Positions 8,621 to 16,562 of a DNA stretch of 64,000 nt are shown one piece after another. The position numbers and the translations under genes are program-made. This DNA comes from Actinoplanes sp. KI2 (GTDB lineage Bacteria; Actinomycetota; Actinomycetes; Mycobacteriales; Micromonosporaceae). Within the stretch, counting starts at the first letter, position 1. Every line of letters starts with the position of its first letter. Under the pieces are notes generated by a model, which worked only from the letters and a program-made list of their open reading frames with translations, ran no database searches and was not told the DNA's origin. The DNA is taken from contig NZ_JAOSZE010000034.1 of the NCBI RefSeq assembly GCF_025630775.1, positions 1-64,000 on the forward strand. The letters are read 5' to 3'.

Positions 8621-10976
8621 ATGCAGCGTCGGACAGTCCTCAGTGGTGGCGCCGCCCTGGTCGGCGCCCTGATCACAACCGGCGCGGTGGCGCGCCCCGC
8701 CTGGGCGGCCGCCCCGGCCCCGGGCTACTACGACGAGCCGTACCGGCCGCAGTTCCACTTCTCGGCCGAGGCGAACTGGCTCAACGATCCCAACGGCCTG
8801 ATCTTCTACGAGGGCGAATATCACCTGTTCTACCAGCACAACCCGGTCGGTATCACCGGCGGCGCGATGCACTGGGGACACGCCGTCAGCCGGGACCTGG
8901 TGCGCTGGACCCACCTGCCCCTCGCGCTGTATCCCGATTCACTGGGTGACATCTGGTCGGGCAGCGCGGTGGTGGATTGGAACAACACCAGCGGCTTCTT
9001 CACCGACAGCGGCGGCCGCGGCCTCGTCGCGATCTTCACCCACGCGAGCCACCCGCAACAGCAGAGCATCGCCTACAGCAGCGACCGTGGCCGCACCTGG
9101 ACCAAGTACCCCGACAACCCGGTCATCGCGAACCCCGGCGTCGCCGACTTCCGTGACCCCAAGGTCTTCTGGCACGCGCCCACCCGCCGCTGGGTCATGA
9201 TCGTCGCAGGTGGCCAGGTCCGCATCTACTCGTCGGCGAATCTGATCAACTGGACGCTGCAGAGCAGCGCGAACATCTACACCGAATGCCCGGACCTGTT
9301 CGCGTTGGCAGTGGACGGCGGCACCACCACAAAATGGGTGCTCAGCATGGGCGGCGCCCAGTACCACATCGGATCGTTCGACGGGCGCACCTTCACCAGC
9401 GAGGCCGGACCCTTCCCGGTGGACTCGGGCCCCGACTTCTACGCCGCGCAGTCCGTCAACGAAATGCCCGATGGCCGGCGCGTCTGGCTGGCCTGGATGC
9501 GCGGCGACGTGAACTCACCGCAGACCACCTTCATGGGCCGGATGACCATCCCTCGGGAGTTGGGGCTACGGACCTTCCCGAGCGGCGTACGCCTGGTCCA
9601 GAAGCCGATCGCTGAGCTCGCCGCCAACCGCACCGGCATCCGCACCTGGGCCGCCACCACCGTCACGCCCGGGACCAATCTGCTCGCGGACGTCACCGGC
9701 GACTGCTACGAGATCCAGGCGGAATTCCAGGCCACCGGCTCTGCGGCGACCGAGTTCGGGCTGCGGGTGCGGACCGGGCTGGGCGGTTCGCAATACACCA
9801 CCATCGGGTACGCCCCGGCGCGGCAGGAGATCTTCGTCGACAAGGACCAGGGGTGGCGGCGGCTACGTCGGCCGGCACGTCGCGACGATGGCACCCGACA
9901 GCGCCGGACGGGTCCGGCTGCACGTTTTCGTCGACCGCTCCAGCATCGAGGTATTCGGTAACGACGACGTGGTGTCGTTCACCGAGCTCAGCTACCCCGA
10001 CCCGGCCAGCAAAGGGCTGGAGCTTTACACCGTCGGCGGCGCGGTCACCGTGACCGCGGCGCGCTTCGCCCGGATGCGCCGCACCTGGGGCGCGAGCCCG
10101 CTGGCCACGACCCTGACCCAGTGGAGCGACGTAAGCGGCGCCTGGGCCGACACGGCCTATGGCCGCGAGGGCCGGATCGGGGCGGCGGACGGCTTCAGCC
10201 TCGCCGCGACCACCGGCGCCGACTTCACCTATGAGGGCGACATTCGGGTGCTCGGCGGATATGCCGGCGCACTGGTGTTCCGCTCGGACGCCGCAGCCTC
10301 GACCTTTTACGTGGCCAACGTCGACGTGGGCAACCAGGGAATCAAACTTTTCCGCAGCGTGAACGGCACGATCACCGATCTCGGCTGGCATCCCATGGCG
10401 CTGAGCTATCACACCACCTATCACCTCAAAGTCGTCACGGCCAGGTCGAGCATCAGGGTCTATCTCGGCGACACCCTGATCCACGACCTGCAGGATGCGT
10501 CGCGCCTCGACGGCCACTTCGGCCTGAACGTCTTCAACGGCACGGCCGCCGTACAGAACGTCTTCGTCAACGGCACCCCGATCACCCGGTACGAGGCCGG
10601 CAACGTGGCCAATTCCTTCGTCCGGCACGCGAACGGCCGTGGCCGGATCGACCCGGACGTGGTCCCGTACGCCGACAGCCAATGGCTGCTGGTCCCCGGA
10701 CTCGCCGATCCGGCCGGCGTCTCGTTCGCCTCGGTGAACTTTCCCGGCGAATATCTGCGACACCGCAACGGCGAGATCTGGAAGGATCCGAACGACGGGA
10801 CGGCACTGTTCCGCGCGGACGCAACCTGGTATCGCCGACCCGGACTCGGCGACGTCAACCTGATGTCCTTCGAGTCCTGTAATTACCCCGGCGAGTTCAT
10901 GGCCCACAACGGCTCGCTGCTCTATCGCGACCCGACCGTTGCCGTCGCCGCGGATCAGGAGTTCCGCATTCACTGA
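8621..10976 (+). pseudogene. GH32 fructanase with AbfB domain, frameshifted
   Basis: Two adjoining frames make one protein of about 785 residues. The first (8621 to about 9850) has a Tat-type signal (RRTVLSGG), and the GH32 five-bladed propeller with nucleophile D56 (WLNDPNG), R178-D179 (FRDPKV) and acid/base E222 (TECPD). The second (to 10976) carries the GH32 beta-sandwich (VFVDRSSIEVFG), a concanavalin-like module and a C-terminal AbfB-type trefoil with paired NFPGEYLRH and NYPGEFMAH repeats. The break sits at the G run 9850-9853: removing one G restores CAG-GGT-GGC-GGC and joins the frames. It is either a real one-base insertion or a sequencing error. Predicted role: exo-hydrolysis of levan, inulin or sucrose. 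RBS is AAGGAG. Confidence 0.88.
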
Positions 10977-11121
10977 GCCATTCCGCGCAATGTCGTGGTT
11001 GCTGGGTGCGCCGGGATTCGCTCAACCGCAACCGCCCGCGGGCACCTGCCGGACGGCAACAGAGCAGCCCTGCCCCGGACCCCTGCTGAGCCCCGGACGG
11101 CCGGGCGCTTCGCGGTCGGCC

Positions 11122-11184
11122 TGTGGATGAACCGGTGGATAACAGGTCGCGATCTGGGGGTAACGTACCCGGTCCTGTGGATGA
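11122..11184 (+). other. Cluster of three DnaA-box-like 9-mers
   Basis: In an otherwise gene-free stretch (10977-11263), TGTGGATGA (11122-11130), GGTGGATAA (11134-11142) and TGTGGATGA (11176-11184) lie in the same orientation within 63 bp. Each differs by one or two bases from the TGTGGATAA complement of the classical DnaA box. No replication gene is nearby. They could titrate DnaA, regulate the RNA gene just downstream, or be chance. Confidence 0.3.
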
Positions 11185-11228
11185 TCTGGGCCATCCCGAA
11201 AATCTTGAAGAATGTCCTGGTCCAGCTC

Positions 11229-11257
11229 TTGCGCAGGCGGTCCGATGGGGCTACAAA
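11229..11257 (+). promoter_or_regulatory. Sigma70-type promoter of the structured RNA
   Basis: TTGCGC (11229-11234), a 17-bp spacer and TACAAA (11252-11257) form a good housekeeping promoter. The predicted +1 is about 11264. No open reading frame with a ribosome site follows before the terminator at 11528. Confidence 0.55.
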
Positions 11258-11263
11258 TCTTGC

Positions 11264-11570
11264 ACGCCGTCAGAGACGGAGGCCCGGCTCGGAGGGAAAC
11301 CTAAGAGCCAGTCAGCAGGCACCAGGACCGGTTGTTCGCGAGAGCGAGCCTCCGGAGGCCAGAGCTCGCGACAGGGGCCGACGAACTGGCGAGCCATCCT
11401 GGAATGGCGCCGTTCCGGGAGGCGAGCACCGAGTCGACCGGGGTTCGCCACGGCTCTGCCGGGTGATGGTGGCGTGCTCCGCGATTTCGGCGGGCCGAGC
11501 GATCGGACCGCTGACGCCGCCGGAGCTGAGGCCCCCTTCCATCTCATACATGGAAGGGGGCCTCTTCTAT
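11264..11570 (+). ncRNA. Structured non-coding RNA, about 300 nt (possibly Ms1/6S-like)
   Basis: The interval between a housekeeping promoter and a strong intrinsic terminator has no plausible gene but dense self-complementarity. TGTTCGCGAG (11333-11342) pairs with CTCGCGACA (11365-11373), enclosing the perfect palindrome GCCTCCGGAGGC (11348-11359). CCTGGAA (11398-11404) pairs with TTCCGGG (11413-11419), and GCTCGG near the 5' end can pair with CCGAGC near 11500. It lacks the conserved signatures of RNase P RNA, tmRNA and SRP RNA that I know. The abundant actinobacterial 6S-like RNA Ms1 is also about 300 nt, made from a strong vegetative promoter and closed by a terminator; that identity is a guess from size and architecture. 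Confidence 0.55.
11528..11564 (+). terminator. Perfect 15-bp intrinsic terminator
   Basis: GAGGCCCCCTTCCAT (11528-11542), a 7-nt loop and ATGGAAGGGGGCCTC (11550-11564) form a perfect 15-bp stem followed by TTCTAT. It closes the predicted RNA gene. From 11571 to the LacI stop at 11810 I see nothing. Confidence 0.85.
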
Positions 11571-11809
11571 GGTCCAGTATCCGGGCGCCGCCGCCCACGC
11601 CGTGGATCGACACGCCGGCGCCTCAAGAAAAGTCGATCTCCTCGCGCGGTCGGCCGGTCTCAGCCCGAATCCACCGGTGGTTGGTTCGGCCGTGTCTCGA
11701 CAGGTCGTATTGAATTCTGCCGATGTGTTCGGGCGCTGGGCAGGGCGTGTGCGCCGGTCTGCCCGGCTTTCTCTTGAGGTCGCGGATGGTCGCTGCACGC
11801 GGACAGCGG

Positions 11810-12904
11810 CTAATCTTCATCGCTGTGGCGGGCTGAAATGACTGGCCCCCGGCCGACCGGGCCGCTGCTGTCCCGGATCACCAACTCGGTGGGAAGCAGG
11901 ACGTGCTCGGCCGGTGCGGTGGCGCCGGTCCGGGCCCGCTCGATGGCGGCGGTCAGCGCGGCGGCCGCGGCCCGGCCCTTGGCGACGATGTCCTGCCGGA
12001 CCGTGGTCAGCGCGGGGCGCACCTGCGCGGCCAGCGGGTTGTCGTCGAAGCCGACGACCGACAGCTCGCCGGGGACGTCGATGCCCAGGTCGGCGGCGAC
12101 CTGTAGCGCCCCGTAGGCGACGGCGTCGGAGAAGCACAGCAGGGCGGTCGGCCGGTCGGGACGGTCGAGCAGCAGCCGGGCGCCCCAGCGGGCCTGCTCC
12201 AGTCCGGTGCCGTCCTGCCGGGCCGAGATCGGCTCGGCGCCGGCCGGCCCGAGCTCGTCCAGCCAGCCGAGCAACCGCTGACGGGACGCGTGGCCGTCGC
12301 TGGTCTCCGGGGCGTCGAGCAGCCCGTACGGGCCGTGCGTGCCGGACATCAGCAGGCCGATGCGCCGGTGGCCCAGTTCGAGCAGGTGCCGGGCGGCCGC
12401 GCGGGCGCCGCCTCGGTCGTCGATGTTGACGCTGGGGATGTCGTCGACCGGGTTCTGGTCTACGTAGACCAGCGGCAGCCGGCGCCGATGCAGAAAGTCG
12501 ACCGCCCGCGACGTCCAGTCGCACGAGTAGAGCAGCGCGCCGTCCATAGCGACGTCGCGGGCGGGAACGATGTCGCCCTCGTCGGCCGAGGTCAGCAGGG
12601 TGAGCGACAGTCCGGTGGGGGCGAGTTCCTCGGCGATCGCGCCGAGGAAGCCGGTGGCCACCAGGTCGGTGAAGGCGAAGCGCAGCGAGTGGGTGAACAC
12701 CACCCCGACCGCTCCGCTGGTGCCCTTCGCCAGGGCGCGGGCCGCCGGGTCCGGCCCGACGTAGCCCAGTTCCTGGGCGGCGGCGAGGATGCGTTCACGC
12801 AGCGCGGCGGAAAGCTGGTCAGGTTTGGAGAACGCGTTGGACACGGTCATCCGGCTCACGCCCACCCGGTCGGCGATCGTTTGCAGTGTCACCCGTGCCG
12901 CCAT
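11810..12904 (-). CDS. LacI-family transcriptional repressor
   Basis: A 364-residue LacI/GalR-type regulator. Residues 3-50 form the helix-turn-helix and hinge (VTLQTIADRVGVSRMTVSNAF), followed by the periplasmic-binding-protein-like sugar sensor (GAVGVVFTHSL; MSGTHGPYG; LSVVGFDDNPLAAQVRPALTTVRQD). The start at 12904 is fixed by the conserved N-terminus; GGAG lies 13 nt upstream. It lies 35 nt downstream of a small gene on the same strand, whose promoter contains a palindrome with a central CG, the usual form of LacI-family operators, so autoregulation is likely. The effector is unknown; the nearest sugar gene is the GH32 fructanase. Confidence 0.92.
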   Translation of the reverse strand: MAARVTLQTIADRVGVSRMTVSNAFSKPDQLSAALRERILAAAQELGYVGPDPAARALAKGTSGAVGVVFTHSLRFAFTDLVATGFLGAIAEELAPTGLSLTLLTSADEGDIVPARDVAMDGALLYSCDWTSRAVDFLHRRRLPLVYVDQNPVDDIPSVNIDDRGGARAAARHLLELGHRRIGLLMSGTHGPYGLLDAPETSDGHASRQRLLGWLDELGPAGAEPISARQDGTGLEQARWGARLLLDRPDRPTALLCFSDAVAYGALQVAADLGIDVPGELSVVGFDDNPLAAQVRPALTTVRQDIVAKGRAAAAALTAAIERARTGATAPAEHVLLPTELVIRDSSGPVGRGPVISARHSDED

Positions 12905-12939
12905 CGCGTCACCATAGCTCCGCCCGGGCGAGGTGGCGG

Positions 12940-13131
12940 TCAGCGGCAGACCGGTTCGGGCGGAGTGATGGTGTGCGCCAGCCGGATCAGAACGCGGGCC
13001 GAGGCGGCTCGCACCCGATGGGCTCGGGGCGGGCGTTCGACCACAGGAATGGCCGGCGCGTCCGGCGCGCATTCGGCGAACTGGCGACGGACCTCGGCAA
13101 CACCAATGATCATGGCAATCGGAAGTTCCAT
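12940..13131 (-). CDS. Small protein of unknown function, 63 residues
   Basis: The gene is supported by an optimal ribosome site (AAGGAGG, 5 nt before the ATG) and a good promoter with overlapping operators. The protein begins MELPIAMIIGVAEVRRQF and is Arg, Ala and Pro rich; there is no signal peptide, membrane helix or recognisable domain. It precedes the LacI gene by 35 nt and probably forms its operon. I do not recognise a family. Confidence 0.6.
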   Translation of the reverse strand: MELPIAMIIGVAEVRRQFAECAPDAPAIPVVERPPRAHRVRAASARVLIRLAHTITPPEPVCR

Positions 13132-13143
13132 GACGACCTCCTT

Positions 13144-13183
13144 CTGTACCGGTACAGTACGCCGACCCTTCTGTACCGGTCAA
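13144..13183 (-). promoter_or_regulatory. Promoter with two operators for the small gene and LacI
   Basis: Read on the minus strand, TTGACC (13178-13183), an 18-bp spacer and TACTGT (13154-13159) form a promoter. The perfect palindrome CTGTACCGGTACAG (13144-13157) overlaps the -10 box and abuts the ribosome site; a second partial copy, ACCGGTACAG (13171-13180), overlaps the -35 box. Binding at either would block transcription. The central CG fits LacI-family operators, so the LacI repressor at 11810 is the prime candidate. Confidence 0.65.
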
Positions 13184-13373
13184 GAGGATTGTTTGCCGTA
13201 GACCTTCCCGCTGTGCGCCACCCGACGCGGCCCGCCTTGCCCACTCGGGCAGCATGGCGTGTGGTTGGAGCACCGGGGACCGCGCCGTTGACGGACCGGA
13301 CCGGCAGCAGGCGGTTGCCATTTCGCGGCGGCGCGCCGGCCACCATCGCGCCCGAACGGTCAGCGTAGGACAG

Positions 13374-13434
13374 GAAGGCCTCCAACCCAGGTCAGTGGTG
13401 TCTCGACAACCCCGCTGAACCGTTGGAGGCCTTC
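13374..13434. repeat. 13-bp inverted repeat downstream of the M4 protease
   Basis: GAAGGCCTCCAAC (13374-13386) and GTTGGAGGCCTTC (13422-13434) are perfect inverted copies separated by 35 bp, the inner end 27 bp past the protease stop. Internal pairing of GGTCAG with CTGAACC shortens the loop. It may be a terminator without a U tract or the trace of an insertion-sequence end. The remainder of 13184-13461 holds nothing else I can identify. Confidence 0.45.
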
Positions 13435-13461
13435 ATCTGTCACCGGATCCGGTCCGGATCG

Positions 13462-15048
13462 TCAGGGCGTGGCCCTGCCACCGGTGCAGGTAGGGTCGGC
13501 CGCCTGTGCCGGCACGGAGACCGCGTCCCACGCGGCCTTGACCGTGTTGAACTCGGTGCAGCTGCCGGGGAAGAGATTTTTCGCCGCGATAAGCGTCCAG
13601 GTGCGGTACTTCAGGTAAGACGACGTCGATGTCTTCATCAGCATCGCGTTGTACATGACCTTGATGGCGTTCTGGATGCCCAGCGGGTTGCCGACGGTCG
13701 AGCCGTTGCAGGTCGGGCTGGCCGGCTGGCCGTTGCCCGCGGAACCCTGGGCGAGCAGGTAGAACCAGTGATTGCCGGGGCCGGCGGCGTCGTGAACCTC
13801 TTCGCGCCGGGTCCTTCGCGAATAGCAGTTGTCGTTGCCCAGTGCTGACGGGTCGTACATGTTGCGGATGGGGCCGGTGCCGACCAGGTTGACCTCTTCG
13901 CCGACGAGATAGTCCGGCGGGTCGTTCGGGTTGTTGGCGTACCACTCGGTGGCCGCGCCGTAGGTGTCGGCCACGAACTCCTGGGTGTTGCCGCGGGAGA
14001 TGCCGCCCGGGGTGTGCTCGTCGATGCCGTGGCCCATCTCGTGACCGAGCACATCGGCCGAGCCGATCCACTCGCCGGCCTGGTTGTGGCCGATCTCGAC
14101 GTGTTCGTCGCTGGAACTGCAGAACGGACTGTTCGGGGTGCAGTATTGCGCGTTCACTTGATTCCAGCCCACCCGGATCGGCCAGCCGCCACCTGAGCCG
14201 TCGAACCCGCTGCGGCCCAGCCAGGACGACAGCATCTGCGCTTCCTTCTCCGCCGCGTACAGCGCATCGACGCAGCCGGTCTCCTTGTCCGTGCCCACCC
14301 CGTTGCCCCACGAGTCATCCGGGCCGCTGAACGTCGTGTTGGTGGCGAAGTCGTCGCACGAGAGCCTGGTGACGCTCGGGTCGAGCATCCGGTACGTGCC
14401 GCCGGACTGCGTGGTGTTGATCGTCACCGAGCCGTCGATGGCGCCGTTCCCGGTGCCGTGCACCACTCCTTCACGGGTCTGCAGCACGCTGCCGCTACGC
14501 GCGTCGACGTCGACAGTGAGCAGACTCGGACCATCTGAACCGGTGCCCGCGACGGTGGTCTCGTAGGCCAGTGCGGCCGCATCGTCGAGCGCGTAAACGA
14601 CCAGCCGCGTACCCGTGACCCGGATGACACTCCGCAGCTGCTTACGAGCGACCGCCTCGGCACCCTCGGCGGTGATCGTCGGCGTCGTCGACACTTCGCC
14701 GACCGCCTGAGTCCGCGACACCGACGTGTATTTGGCGTTACCGGCGGCGTCGGTCAGGACGACAAAGTCGCCACCGACCATGGGCAGACCCTTGTACGTA
14801 CGGTCGTACGGCACGTACTGCAGGTTGCCGGCCGAGATGACCGGGTGCGCCACGAAGGCCTCGTGGTCGCCCGCGTACAGGTAGGCGGGACGGCTGGCGA
14901 CGAGGGCCGACGCCGTCGCCGCGGCGGCCACGGCGTCGGCCGAGCCGATGGGAACGGTCGGCTGGGCCGACGCGCTGCCAGGAACCATCACGGCCGAGGC
15001 CGCGGTGATGGTTGCCATCGCGACGACTACCGGGGTACGGGGTTTCAC
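13462..15048 (-). CDS. Secreted M4-family (thermolysin-like) metalloprotease
   Basis: A 528-residue pre-pro-protease. The GTG at 15048 is chosen because GGAAGGAG precedes it and the signal peptide starts there (VKPRTPVVV ... ASAQP, cleavage near residue 30). An FTP/PepSY propeptide covers about 35-200, then the catalytic domain. The zinc motif is H336-E337-MG-H340 (VLGHEMGHGIDEH); QEFVAD with E357 is the likely third ligand, and GNHWFYLLAQG supplies the transition-state His. There is no additional C-terminal binding module. Role: extracellular protein degradation. Confidence 0.92.
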   Translation of the reverse strand: MKPRTPVVVAMATITAASAVMVPGSASAQPTVPIGSADAVAAAATASALVASRPAYLYAGDHEAFVAHPVISAGNLQYVPYDRTYKGLPMVGGDFVVLTDAAGNAKYTSVSRTQAVGEVSTTPTITAEGAEAVARKQLRSVIRVTGTRLVVYALDDAAALAYETTVAGTGSDGPSLLTVDVDARSGSVLQTREGVVHGTGNGAIDGSVTINTTQSGGTYRMLDPSVTRLSCDDFATNTTFSGPDDSWGNGVGTDKETGCVDALYAAEKEAQMLSSWLGRSGFDGSGGGWPIRVGWNQVNAQYCTPNSPFCSSSDEHVEIGHNQAGEWIGSADVLGHEMGHGIDEHTPGGISRGNTQEFVADTYGAATEWYANNPNDPPDYLVGEEVNLVGTGPIRNMYDPSALGNDNCYSRRTRREEVHDAAGPGNHWFYLLAQGSAGNGQPASPTCNGSTVGNPLGIQNAIKVMYNAMLMKTSTSSYLKYRTWTLIAAKNLFPGSCTEFNTVKAAWDAVSVPAQAADPTCTGGRATP

Positions 15049-15486
15049 TCGGGCACTCCTTCCCGCCCACGGGGGCCGCGGGCAGGCTCGGTGTCCGGGT
15101 GGAGGATAGGCCCACCTGGACTTGAGCACAGATGCTAGGCATCGACCTCCGTCACCAAATCAGGGAAATCCCTTGCGCCTGGCCTGCCCATGTTTCGCAC
15201 GAGTTAACCGGTTAATCGCCCACGGGCATCGATCGAAATCTCGCCTTGGTGGCGTGGAGGCGGCGACCGTTGTGTCCGGTCTGTTCGCCGCCTGTGCCGC
15301 CGTGGATGATGACGAACGGGGCGCGGCATGCGCCCAAGGACCGGATGCTGCGCGCGCAGACCGTCGCGTTGTCGTGGGAAGGCCGGGCAGTGCCGCAGAT
15401 CGCCGCCGATGGCGGTCACCGTCAGCGCGATCGTGCTGGCGCTGGTGATCCTCAGCGCGGTGAGCTTGTTCCGAGCAACCGTGCGG
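15049..15486 (+). pseudogene. Gene-free strip with IS630-like transposase HTH relic
   Basis: Within this 438-bp strip, the plus frame at about 15306-15420 reads KDRMLRAQTVALSWEGRAVP followed by QIAAD, which resembles the first helix-turn-helix of IS630-type transposases. There is no start, catalytic DDE part or terminal repeat. A short hydrophobic stretch (AVTVSAIVLALVILSAVSLF) follows in another frame at about 15412-15480 and may be a second relic. Confidence 0.3.
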
Positions 15487-16275
15487 TCAGCGCTTGACGC
15501 CTACCCCGCCGGACATCTGCACGTGGTAGTCCTCGACCTCGGCGTCCTCGACGGCCGGTCGCCATCGGTTGACCAGCACGACGCCGGGGTCGAGCAGCTG
15601 CAGGCCGCGGAACAGCGCGGTCACCTCGCCGTCGGTGCGCGCCTTCGCAGGGATGCCGCGCGCCGTGTACGTCTTGGCGCCGGCGACCGCCTGTTCGTTG
15701 TGCGCGGTGACCGTGGAGATCGCAAGCGTGCTGCCGGCCGGGAACGGCGCCAGCAGGCCGTCGATGATCTTGTGGGCCTCGTCCTCGTCGATGATGAACT
15801 GCAGCACCGCGATGAGGCTGATCGACACTGGCCGGGCAGGGTCCAGCGTGGCCAGCTCGGGCGAGCCCAGGATGCCCGCCACGTCGCGCAGATCGGCGTC
15901 GAGGTAGGCGGTCGAGCCTGCCGGGTCCGAGGTGAGCAGCGCACGAGCGTGGGTCAGCACGATCGGATCGTTGTCGACGTAGACGACGCGTGCCGTGGGG
16001 TCGACGCCCTGCACGACTTCGTGCAGGTTGGGCGAGGTAGGCAGGCCCGTGCCGATGTCGAGGAATTGTCGGATGCCGAGTTCGGCCGCGAGATGACCGG
16101 CCACCCGGGTCATGTAGCGCCGGTTGGCACGCATCGAGATCGGCAGGCTGGGAGACGACTTCACGATCTCGGCCGCCGCGGCCCGGTCAGCCTCGAAGTT
16201 GTCCTTGCCGCCGAGCAGGTAGTCGTAGATACGAGCGGAGTGCGGCACGGCTGTGTTGAGCTCGGCATGGGGCAT
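15487..16275 (-). CDS. DUF574-type SAM-dependent methyltransferase
   Basis: A 262-residue protein of the actinobacterial Methyltransf_19/DUF574 family. It opens with the family's ARIYDYLLGGKDNFEADR, then NRRYMTRVAGHLA, the SAM site QFLDIGTGLPT, and the acidic strand VVYVDNDPIVLTHARALL. Its substrate is unknown; the family is highly multiplied in filamentous actinomycetes. The ATG at 16275 lies 6 nt after a TAAGTT box, so the mRNA is probably leaderless. It is divergent from the kinase gene. Confidence 0.9.
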   Translation of the reverse strand: MPHAELNTAVPHSARIYDYLLGGKDNFEADRAAAAEIVKSSPSLPISMRANRRYMTRVAGHLAAELGIRQFLDIGTGLPTSPNLHEVVQGVDPTARVVYVDNDPIVLTHARALLTSDPAGSTAYLDADLRDVAGILGSPELATLDPARPVSISLIAVLQFIIDEDEAHKIIDGLLAPFPAGSTLAISTVTAHNEQAVAGAKTYTARGIPAKARTDGEVTALFRGLQLLDPGVVLVNRWRPAVEDAEVEDYHVQMSGGVGVKR

Positions 16276-16281
16276 CGTCGC

Positions 16282-16287
16282 AACTTA
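16282..16287 (-). promoter_or_regulatory. -10 box of a leaderless mRNA (DUF574 gene)
   Basis: On the minus strand TAAGTT is followed by 6 nt and the ATG start, placing +1 at the start codon. No Shine-Dalgarno sequence is present. Confidence 0.5.
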
Positions 16288-16549
16288 CCGCACCACCATC
16301 GATTTCCGATGGCCTCAGGTAGTCACTCAAGTGAGGAACGCAGGCTCGTTGCTCCACCCCTGCTACACCGAGTGACGCGCGGCTTTTGACTGACCGGACC
16401 GCCCAGGTGGTGATCGCCGGACATGCCTTCGTCCAGTACTTTCGCCGCGGACACTACGAACTCGCCGTTGACGTCCGTCCGCGACGCGGATCGCCATGGC
16501 GTTCACTGACCTCGCCCGGCCTGAGCGACGTATCGACGCATGCCAGGGG

Positions 16550-16555
16550 TATGGT
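16550..16555 (+). promoter_or_regulatory. -10 box of a leaderless mRNA (kinase gene)
   Basis: TATGGT is followed by 7 nt and the GTG at 16563. This supports GTG rather than the in-frame ATG at 16551, which lies inside the box. Confidence 0.45.
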
Positions 16556-16562
16556 CCTACGC

